DNA of 64,000 nt from Flagellimonas_B algarum (GTDB lineage: Bacteria > Bacteroidota > Bacteroidia > Flavobacteriales > Flavobacteriaceae), in assembly GCF_040513375.1 (NCBI RefSeq), contig NZ_JBEVTG010000003.1:1-64000 (forward strand), in the 5' to 3' direction. A program made the position numbers and the translations under genes. Position 1 is the first letter of the stretch, and each line of letters opens with the position of its first letter. Of the stretch, positions 57,663 to 64,000 are shown piece after piece. The notes beneath the pieces are model-generated. The model ran no database searches and was not told the DNA's origin. It saw only the letters and a program-made list of their open reading frames with translations.

Positions 57663-59288
57663 ATGGCCAAAAAGGAAGACAAGGCCCCGAAAGGGACCAC
57701 CTATGAATTCAATGTCGCTTGGGAGCAATTACTCGATGACGCCACCTTCGTCAAAGCCTTCCTTTCGGATGTCTTGGAATCGTACATCCAATCACAACGT
57801 TGGTATGGCGGTAAAGCCAGCAAGCTGAAGTATATCGAACTGCAAGAGTATTTCCGTATCCAACAACACGGTGAAGTGTACTATGGGCTGCTTTTGGAGG
57901 TCAATTTCGAAGAGGCCTTTTATCAGCATTACTTTTTGCCGATCGCTTTTGTGTCCGATGAGGGTTTTGCCAAAAAAGACCGTATCCTATCCTTGAAGTT
58001 GAATGGGCAAGACGGCTTTATCATCGATGCCCTCAACCTAGAATCGTTTCGGAAATTGGTCTTTGAACGGATCGCCACGGCCGAACCCCATGATATTACC
58101 AAGGTGCGTTACCACAAGAGTACCGAGTTCCATGAAAACGAATACCGATCTTCACGCTTCATGGGGCTGGAGCAGAGCAACACCTCGATCATCATCAACG
58201 ATAGTTTGGTCATCAAGTTCTTCAGGCGCATCTATGCCGATAAGAACCCCGACTATGAGATGAGTCGTTTTCTAACTGAAAAAAAGGGCTATCGGAACAC
58301 CCCTGCCTATCAAGGAAGTCTAAGCATCATCGATACGGATAACGCCAACATCACCATTGCATTGATGCAAAAATTAGTGTCGAACGAGGGTGATGCCTGG
58401 GAATACATGTTGAAGGAACTTGATATCATCTTCGGATGGTTGCAGAACAAACAGATCGCCATCGATTCGCTCCCCAGTGTGGGTTTGTTCGAACGATTGG
58501 AAATCAAGGACGTACCCCCTGAGATCATTGACTGGGCCGGGTTGAACATCTTCCTTAAAATGCAGAAACTCGCCCAACGAACGGCTGAAATGCACATCGC
58601 CCTGGGTTCTGAATTCGAAGATACCGCCTTTACCCCCGAGCATTTCAATGGGGACTATGAGGTTTGGTTGAAAAACCGCTTGTTGTACCAATTCCAAAAT
58701 CGGTTGAATACCGTGGAGAACAATTTACACCGATTGGAAGGGCTCTCGTTGGAGTTGGCCAAGGAGTTTTTGGAACGCAAAAATGCCATACGGAAACGTT
58801 TCGTGAATTTCGATTGGACGAAATTGAAAGGAGAACGCTTGCGGGTACATGGTGATTACCATTTGGGTCAAGTATTGGTGCAGGGTGACGATTTCTTTTT
58901 ACTCGATTTCGAAGGGGAACCTGAGAGTACAATCCGCGATAGAAAGGTAAAACAACCGCCCTTAAAGGATATCGCCGGTATTTTCCGTTCGTTCCATTAC
59001 GCGGTTTATGCCACCATTTTCAACCATGGAGGGAAATACCCCTATAGCCAAGAAGAACTTTTCAGGGCAGGTGAAATCCTCTATGGATATTTCATAGGGG
59101 TCTTTTATGCGAAGTACGTATCGATGATCCAGGAAAACAACATCAACATCGGATACACCCAAGAGCGTATTTTCTTGTTGGAATACTGCATGCTTGAAAA
59201 AGCGGTGTACGAATTGGGGTATGAAATGAATTCAAGGCCCCAGTGGGCGGTGATTCCCTTACGGGGCATCATGAGTATTATGAACTAA
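57663..59288 (+). CDS. Maltokinase (TreS-free, Pep2/Mak-type)
   Basis: A 541-residue kinase of the APH/maltokinase fold that phosphorylates maltose at C1 using ATP, giving the GlgE substrate. Marks are IQSQRWYGGKASKLKYIE near residue 42, the catalytic loop LRVHGDYHLGQ with His396 and Asp398, and the metal-binding LLDFEGEP with Asp415, followed by RDRKVKQPPLKDIAGIFRSF. Longer than mycobacterial maltokinase (about 455). It starts 2 bp after glgE and is not fused to trehalose synthase, as it is in some other bacteria. No TreS gene is in the window. Confidence 0.9.
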   Translation: MAKKEDKAPKGTTYEFNVAWEQLLDDATFVKAFLSDVLESYIQSQRWYGGKASKLKYIELQEYFRIQQHGEVYYGLLLEVNFEEAFYQHYFLPIAFVSDEGFAKKDRILSLKLNGQDGFIIDALNLESFRKLVFERIATAEPHDITKVRYHKSTEFHENEYRSSRFMGLEQSNTSIIINDSLVIKFFRRIYADKNPDYEMSRFLTEKKGYRNTPAYQGSLSIIDTDNANITIALMQKLVSNEGDAWEYMLKELDIIFGWLQNKQIAIDSLPSVGLFERLEIKDVPPEIIDWAGLNIFLKMQKLAQRTAEMHIALGSEFEDTAFTPEHFNGDYEVWLKNRLLYQFQNRLNTVENNLHRLEGLSLELAKEFLERKNAIRKRFVNFDWTKLKGERLRVHGDYHLGQVLVQGDDFFLLDFEGEPESTIRDRKVKQPPLKDIAGIFRSFHYAVYATIFNHGGKYPYSQEELFRAGEILYGYFIGVFYAKYVSMIQENNINIGYTQERIFLLEYCMLEKAVYELGYEMNSRPQWAVIPLRGIMSIMN

Positions 59289-59297
59289 AATCAAAGC

Positions 59298-61193
59298 ATG
59301 GCAAACGTTGTACCACATAGTCTGTTTACAGATTTCGATATCGACCTGTTCAAAGGGGGTAAGCACTTCAGATTGTATGAAAAGTTAGGGTCGCACCTTA
59401 TTGAGGTCGATGGGGTCAAAGGAACCTATTTCGCGGTTTGGGCCCCTTCGGCCAAAGCCGTCTCCGTAGTCGGTGACTTCAATTATTGGCTTGAAGGCGA
59501 CCATAAATTGAATGTACGCTGGGATGAAAGCGGCATCTGGGAAGGATTCATACCCGGTATCGATAAAGGGACCAAATACAAGTACAAGATCCATTCGCAC
59601 AACAATGATATCAAAACCGAAAAGGCCGATCCCTTCGCGCGATATTGTGAAGCACCCCCGAAGACTGCCTCGTTGGTCTGGGATGCCCCGCATGAATGGA
59701 AAGACGCTGCGTGGATGGACAGTCGCGAAAACCACAACGGACTCGATAAGCCCTATTCGGTCTATGAAGTGCATCTCGGTTCTTGGAAAAGGAAGAACGA
59801 TGATAACTTCCTCTCTTACGTCGACTTGGCCGACGAATTGGTCGCCTATGTCAAGGATATGGGCTTTACCCATGTGGAGTTCATGCCGGTAATGGAATAT
59901 CCTTACGATCCTTCTTGGGGGTACCAACTCACCGGTTATTTCGCTCCGACTTCAAGGTTCGGAAAACCGGAGGATTTCAAATTGCTGGTCGATAAATTGC
60001 ACCAGGCCGGAATCGGGGTGATTTTGGATTGGGTTCCCTCACATTTTCCGGAAGACGCCCACGGTTTGGGCTTTTTCGATGGTTCGAACCTGTACGAACA
60101 TCCCGATAGGAGACGGGGTTATCACCCCGATTGGAAGAGTTTGATCTTCAACTACGGCCGTAATGAAGTACGGGCTTTTTTGATCAGTAACGCGGCATTT
60201 TGGCTAGACCAATTCCATGTTGATGGCTTGCGGGTCGATGCCGTCGCTTCCATGCTATACCTTGATTACTCCCGTGAGGATGGCGAATGGGAACCGAACA
60301 TCTATGGCAATAACGAAAATCTGGAGGCCATGTCGTTCTTGCGCGAAATGAACCAAGAGGTATATGCCAGTTTTAAGGGAGTCCAGACCATAGCCGAAGA
60401 ATCGACGGCCTTTAATGGGGTGTCCAAACCCGTGCATTTCGGCGGACTTGGTTTCGGAATGAAATGGATGATGGGGTGGATGCACGATACCCTGGAGTAC
60501 TTCAAGAAAGAGCCGGTATACCGCCGACACCACCAAAACGATATCACCTTCAGTCTCACTTATGCCTTTACCGAAAATTTCATGCTGCCCTTTTCACATG
60601 ATGAGGTGGTCTATGGCAAGCAGTCGTTGGTGTACCGTATGCCCGGTGACGAATGGCAACGATTCGCCAACCTGCGATTGCTTTTCGGGTACATGTTTAC
60701 ACATCCTGGGAGCAACTTGATCTTTATGGGTGGGGAATTCGGACAGACCTCGGAATGGAATTTCCAGCAAAGCCTGGACTGGCATTTGTTACAGTACGAC
60801 TTCCATTCAGGGATTCAAAATACCGTAAAGGCCCTGAATACCCTTTACAAAAAACAACCGGCATTGCATGAAAAACAGTTCAGTCCCGATGGGTTTCAGT
60901 GGATCGATTATGGCGATCATGAAAACTCGGTGTTGACCTACATTCGTAAAGGCTTGCAAACTAAGGACGATTTGATCATTGCGATCAATTTTACCCCGGT
61001 ACCACGTGAGAATTACCGATTGGGCGTACCGAAGACCAAACAACTCAAATTATTGTTCAATAGTGATGCGAACGATTACGGGGGTAGTGGTGTCGGTAAA
61101 AAGACGGTCAAACCCGTAGCTAAACCTTCACACGGGTACGAAATGTCGGTTGAACTGAACCTTCCACCCCTAGGGATCCTGGTTTATAAATAG
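59298..61193 (+). CDS. glgB: 1,4-alpha-glucan branching enzyme GlgB
   Basis: A 631-residue GH13 branching enzyme that moves 1,4-linked chains to form alpha-1,6 branches. A CBM48-type N-terminal domain (about 20-110, AVWAPSAKAVSVVGDFNYWL) precedes the barrel. VILDWVPSHFP is conserved region I; nucleophile Asp is at about 314 (GLRVDAVASMLYLDY), acid Glu at about 367 (TIAEESTA) and the third Asp in LPFSHDEVVYGKQSL. It starts 9 bp after the maltokinase gene and completes the classical GlgE glucan pathway. Confidence 0.96.
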   Translation: MANVVPHSLFTDFDIDLFKGGKHFRLYEKLGSHLIEVDGVKGTYFAVWAPSAKAVSVVGDFNYWLEGDHKLNVRWDESGIWEGFIPGIDKGTKYKYKIHSHNNDIKTEKADPFARYCEAPPKTASLVWDAPHEWKDAAWMDSRENHNGLDKPYSVYEVHLGSWKRKNDDNFLSYVDLADELVAYVKDMGFTHVEFMPVMEYPYDPSWGYQLTGYFAPTSRFGKPEDFKLLVDKLHQAGIGVILDWVPSHFPEDAHGLGFFDGSNLYEHPDRRRGYHPDWKSLIFNYGRNEVRAFLISNAAFWLDQFHVDGLRVDAVASMLYLDYSREDGEWEPNIYGNNENLEAMSFLREMNQEVYASFKGVQTIAEESTAFNGVSKPVHFGGLGFGMKWMMGWMHDTLEYFKKEPVYRRHHQNDITFSLTYAFTENFMLPFSHDEVVYGKQSLVYRMPGDEWQRFANLRLLFGYMFTHPGSNLIFMGGEFGQTSEWNFQQSLDWHLLQYDFHSGIQNTVKALNTLYKKQPALHEKQFSPDGFQWIDYGDHENSVLTYIRKGLQTKDDLIIAINFTPVPRENYRLGVPKTKQLKLLFNSDANDYGGSGVGKKTVKPVAKPSHGYEMSVELNLPPLGILVYK

Positions 61194-61203
61194 AAAGATC
61201 GAT

Positions 61204-61219
61204 ACTACAACGTTGTAGT
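61204..61219. promoter_or_regulatory. 16-bp perfect palindrome, LacI-type operator
   Basis: ACTACAACGTTGTAGT is an exact palindrome with the central CG that marks LacI-family operators, 74 bp before the GH31 start and 10 bp after the glgB stop. A gapped relative (ACAACGTGTTGT) lies at 55734-55745 inside the first codons of glgE. No LacI gene is in the window. Confidence 0.55.
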
Positions 61220-61293
61220 GAAGGTTGTTGGGAAATCCGTTTCATTATTTGCCCCCAAAGTGTTTTTTTTGTGGGTCTTAAGAGTAGTGTACT

Positions 61294-63693
61294 ATGATTA
61301 CGAATACCGAAGTCGAACGGAGGGGAAATCTGTATCCCAACCAAATCGTAGACTTTAGACAAGATAAAGACCGGGTTTATTTTACCTCACAAAACGGGGT
61401 CATTTTAGAGATTACGGTATTGCGCGATAGCGCGTTGCGTTTCAGATATGCCACCGAACATGTGTTCGAACCTGATTTCTCTTACGCCCTGGATGACGAT
61501 ATCAGTTTAGGATACAACGAGCTAGAGGTTAAGGACGAGATCCCGGAATATGTCATCGTTACGGCTAAGCTGCGCATTTATGTGAACAAGGAAACGATGA
61601 AGGTGCAGATCGCTGATTTGGATGACTTGGTCATCAATGAAGATGAGACCGGTTTCCACTGGGAAGAAAACTTCGATTATGGCGGTAATATCGTCAAAAT
61701 GAGTAAGGTCACCCAGTCAGGTGAAAGTTTCTATGGTATGGGGGATAAGGCTTCCCACACCAATTTGAAAGGAAAGCGGGTCAACAACTGGGTCACCGAT
61801 TCTTATGCCTATGGCAAAGACCAAGAACCCCTGTATAAAGCGATCCCTTTCTTTGTCGGGTTGCATAGTGGGGCGGCTTATGGGATATTTTTCGACAATT
61901 CGTTCAGCACGTATTTCGACTTTGCCCACGAACGCAGGAACACCACCAGTTTCTGGGCCCATGGCGGTGAAATGAACTATTATTTCTTTTACGGTCCGAA
62001 GATCTCACAAGTAGTCGAAGCCTATACCGATTTGACCGGGGTTCCTGAGCTCCCTCCATTATGGGCCTTGGGTTTCCACCAATCGAAATGGAGCTACTAT
62101 CCTGAGAAAAACGTACGCCAACTGGCGTCGAAATTCAGGAAACTTGAAATTCCATGCGATGCCATATACCTCGATATCGACTACATGCAAGGCTTCCGTT
62201 GCTTCACTTGGGACAACCGTAGGTTTCCCAACCCGAAGAAAATGATCGCCGAACTGCTCGAAGATGGTTTCAAAACGGTAACGATGATCGATCCAGGTAT
62301 CAAGATAGATCGCGACTATTGGGTATACCAGCAAGCCATGGACAACGGATTTTTCTGCCGACGCGCCGACGGCCCCCACTTTAAGGGGAAGGTTTGGCCA
62401 GGGGAATGCAAGTTCCCTGACTTTACGAATCCGGAAGTCCGCGAATGGTGGGCCGGACTGTATAAGGAAATGATCGAGGAAATGGGGGTCAGTGGGGTCT
62501 GGAACGATATGAACGAACCGGCCGTTATGGAAGTTCCGACCAAGACCGCCAATTTGGATGTGCGCCATGATTACGACGGCCATCCGTGTAGCCACCGTAA
62601 AGCCCATAACGTCTATGGCATGCAAATGGTTCGTGCTACCTATGACGGCATCAAGAAATACACCTTCCCCAAAAGGCCGTTCGTCTTGACCCGTGCGGCT
62701 TATTCAGGCACCCAGCGGTATTGTGCCACCTGGACGGGAGATAATGTCGCCACTTGGGAACACCTTTGGATCGCCAATGTTCAAATGCAGCGCATGTGTA
62801 TGAGCGGTTATTCATTCGTAGGTTCCGACATTGGTGGTTTTGCCGAGCAACCCAATGGGGAGTTGTTCGCAAGATGGATACAATTGGGAGTGTTCCATCC
62901 CTTCTGTCGCGTGCACTCGAGCGGCGACCATGGAGATCAAGAGCCTTGGTCTTTCGGGGAGGAAATCACGGATATCGCTCGAAAATTCATCGAATTGCGG
63001 TATGAACTGCTACCGTATTTGTATACCATGTTCTACAAATACATCAATCAAGGCCTGCCCATGCTACAGTCATTGGTGTTTTATGACCAAGAAGACGCTC
63101 AGACCCATTTCAGGACCGATGAGTTCCTATTCGGGGAACAGATCTTGGTGTGCCCGGTGCAAGAGCCCAACGCCAAAGGACGTCGTATGTACATCCCCAA
63201 AGGAAAATGGTACAACTATTGGACGGAGGAGCTTGTGGAAGGCGGCGTCGAAAAATGGGTATCGGCCGATATCGATAAAATCCCGTTGTTCATCAAAGAA
63301 GGGGCGATGATCCCAAAATATCCGGTACAACAGTATGTGGGTGAAAAAGAGATCACTGAATTGAAGATCGATGTGTACTACAAAGATGGCCTTGAGAATT
63401 CAATGATCTATGAAGATCAGCAAGAGGGCTATGACTATAAGAAAGGGCGTTATAGTTTGCGCAAGTTCCGTTTGAGGGGAAAGAAAAAAGACCTGATCAT
63501 CCAGCAGTTCAAGGATGGAAGTTTCATTACCTCTTACAGCACTTTCAAACTGCAATTCCACGGACTTCCTTTTAAAATCGGTTCGATTGAAATCGACAAT
63601 GAAGTAGTCGATTTGGCCGCTGTGAAATTCGATGGGGCGAACTCCATTGAGGTCACCAAGGATTTCACCTCACTCCACCTCATTGGCATATAA
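61294..63693 (+). CDS. GH31 alpha-glucosidase
   Basis: A 799-residue GH31 enzyme without a signal peptide. The N-terminal beta domain (1-230) has FYGMGDKASHTNLKGKRV; the barrel begins near 250 (PELPPLWALGFHQSKWSYYPE). Nucleophile Asp405 lies in WNDMNEPAVMEVP and the acid Asp483 in WTGDNVATWEHLW, followed by SGYSFVGSDIGGF and a C-terminal beta domain. It releases glucose from the non-reducing end of alpha-glucans. It follows glgB by 100 bp, a gap that holds the LacI-type palindrome, so it may have its own promoter. Confidence 0.92.
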   Translation: MITNTEVERRGNLYPNQIVDFRQDKDRVYFTSQNGVILEITVLRDSALRFRYATEHVFEPDFSYALDDDISLGYNELEVKDEIPEYVIVTAKLRIYVNKETMKVQIADLDDLVINEDETGFHWEENFDYGGNIVKMSKVTQSGESFYGMGDKASHTNLKGKRVNNWVTDSYAYGKDQEPLYKAIPFFVGLHSGAAYGIFFDNSFSTYFDFAHERRNTTSFWAHGGEMNYYFFYGPKISQVVEAYTDLTGVPELPPLWALGFHQSKWSYYPEKNVRQLASKFRKLEIPCDAIYLDIDYMQGFRCFTWDNRRFPNPKKMIAELLEDGFKTVTMIDPGIKIDRDYWVYQQAMDNGFFCRRADGPHFKGKVWPGECKFPDFTNPEVREWWAGLYKEMIEEMGVSGVWNDMNEPAVMEVPTKTANLDVRHDYDGHPCSHRKAHNVYGMQMVRATYDGIKKYTFPKRPFVLTRAAYSGTQRYCATWTGDNVATWEHLWIANVQMQRMCMSGYSFVGSDIGGFAEQPNGELFARWIQLGVFHPFCRVHSSGDHGDQEPWSFGEEITDIARKFIELRYELLPYLYTMFYKYINQGLPMLQSLVFYDQEDAQTHFRTDEFLFGEQILVCPVQEPNAKGRRMYIPKGKWYNYWTEELVEGGVEKWVSADIDKIPLFIKEGAMIPKYPVQQYVGEKEITELKIDVYYKDGLENSMIYEDQQEGYDYKKGRYSLRKFRLRGKKKDLIIQQFKDGSFITSYSTFKLQFHGLPFKIGSIEIDNEVVDLAAVKFDGANSIEVTKDFTSLHLIGI

Positions 63694-63726
63694 TTTGTAA
63701 TTTCAAGGGTGTAAACACTAGACATT

Positions 63727-64000
63727 ATGAAAAAAATCAATTTGGCCGTCATCCTTTTTTTGGCCGTTGCCGCCTGTAAAACGAATCCGTTTACCGGAAA
63801 ATCGGTGCTCAACTTTTATGGGAACCATCAATTGTTCCCCATGGCGTTTGCGCAGTATGATCAGTTTTTAACCGATAATAAGGTGGTGAAAGGCACGGCC
63901 GATGCCGAAATGATCACCAAGGTGGGACAGCGTATCGCTTCGGCCGCAGAACGTTGGTTGGACGCCAATGGATATCCAGGCTACCTCAAGGACTACAAAT
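63727..64000 (+). CDS. M48-family metalloprotease lipoprotein, partial
   Basis: The gene starts at 63727 and runs off the window after 91 codons. The N-terminus is a lipoprotein signal (MKKINLAVILFLAVAAC) followed by KTNPFTGKSVLNFYGNHQLF, the opening of periplasmic M48 peptidases (BepA/YcaL-like), and continues TADAEMITKVGQRIASAAERW. The HExxH active site lies beyond the end. Such proteins act in outer-membrane quality control. It starts 33 bp after GH31. Confidence 0.82.
   Translation, partial: MKKINLAVILFLAVAACKTNPFTGKSVLNFYGNHQLFPMAFAQYDQFLTDNKVVKGTADAEMITKVGQRIASAAERWLDANGYPGYLKDYK

Noticed and set aside
1..64000. Search for tRNA, rRNA, CRISPR, insertion sequences and prophage
   Set aside because: Intergenic gaps are all under about 310 bp and none shows cloverleaf, array or transposase features.

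Overview
The window is a contiguous piece of chromosome from a member of the Bacteroidota, almost certainly a marine-type Flavobacteriaceae. The evidence is the gene content (bacillithiol enzyme BshC, a type IX secretion sorting domain, the DUF6452/DUF6048 pair, a RocD with a cysteine-rich insert, a PBP1-LysM protein, many lipoproteins with acidic residues after the lipobox cysteine) and promoters of the Bacteroidota form TTG-N19-21-TAnnTTTG just upstream of many starts. The genus cannot be fixed from sequence alone. I see no rRNA, tRNA, insertion sequence, prophage, integron or CRISPR array. Coding density is very high, and many neighbouring genes overlap or touch.

Layout. 0-8.6 kb: haemolysin III-like membrane protein, a large lipoprotein, a ZIP metal transporter divergent from an RlmL-type 23S rRNA methyltransferase, DUF6048/DUF6452, RlmD, and a sigma factor paired with a small membrane protein. 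8.7-20.1 kb: ornithine aminotransferase, an M23 lipoprotein, a carboxypeptidase-regulatory-like protein, a membrane AraC regulator, a glyoxalase-fold protein and an M14 peptidase divergent from bshC, then a PNPOx-fold flavoprotein, beta-phosphoglucomutase and a SIMPL protein. 20.2-31.8 kb: guaA, PBP1-LysM lipid/envelope protein, OsmC, DUF922, a fused kinase/phospho-lyase, a TIM-barrel protein, DUF3820, pyrG and yidC. 31.9-36.2 kb: accessory-looking stretch with an Arg-rich DUF6515 protein, a T9SS-secreted repeat protein, a candidate small RNA and a three-domain fasciclin lipoprotein. 36.5-45 kb: mnmA, a nitronate monooxygenase-like enzyme, membrane proteins, cyclophilin, Nudix, acyltransferase, a second sigma factor with its membrane partner, an M20 amidohydrolase and NDH-2. 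46-55.6 kb: GH13 alpha-glucosidase, XerD, two small beta-barrels, AroQ, a sugar dehydrogenase, lpdA, DUF1572, two MsrBs and a collagen-like lipoprotein. 55.7-63.7 kb: an alpha-glucan operon (glgE, maltokinase, glgB) followed by a GH31 alpha-glucosidase; the window ends inside an M48 metalloprotease.

How the genes work together. The clearest pathway is alpha-glucan metabolism: maltokinase makes maltose 1-phosphate, GlgE adds maltosyl units to a 1,4-glucan, GlgB branches it, and GH31/GH13 enzymes recover glucose. No trehalose synthase is present, so maltose probably comes from elsewhere. A perfect 16-bp LacI-type palindrome before the GH31 gene suggests sugar control. Other units with evident logic are two sigma-factor/membrane-protein pairs and two tandem methionine sulfoxide reductases, one cytoplasmic and one a lipoprotein.

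The most unusual non-coding signals are a set of 11-bp TTGTTTAACAA boxes before the fasciclin gene, three of them phased exactly 21 bp apart; a 9-bp inverted repeat over the divergent M14/bshC promoters; and a probable minus-strand small RNA between the T9SS and fasciclin genes. These are read from sequence only and await database or experimental checks.
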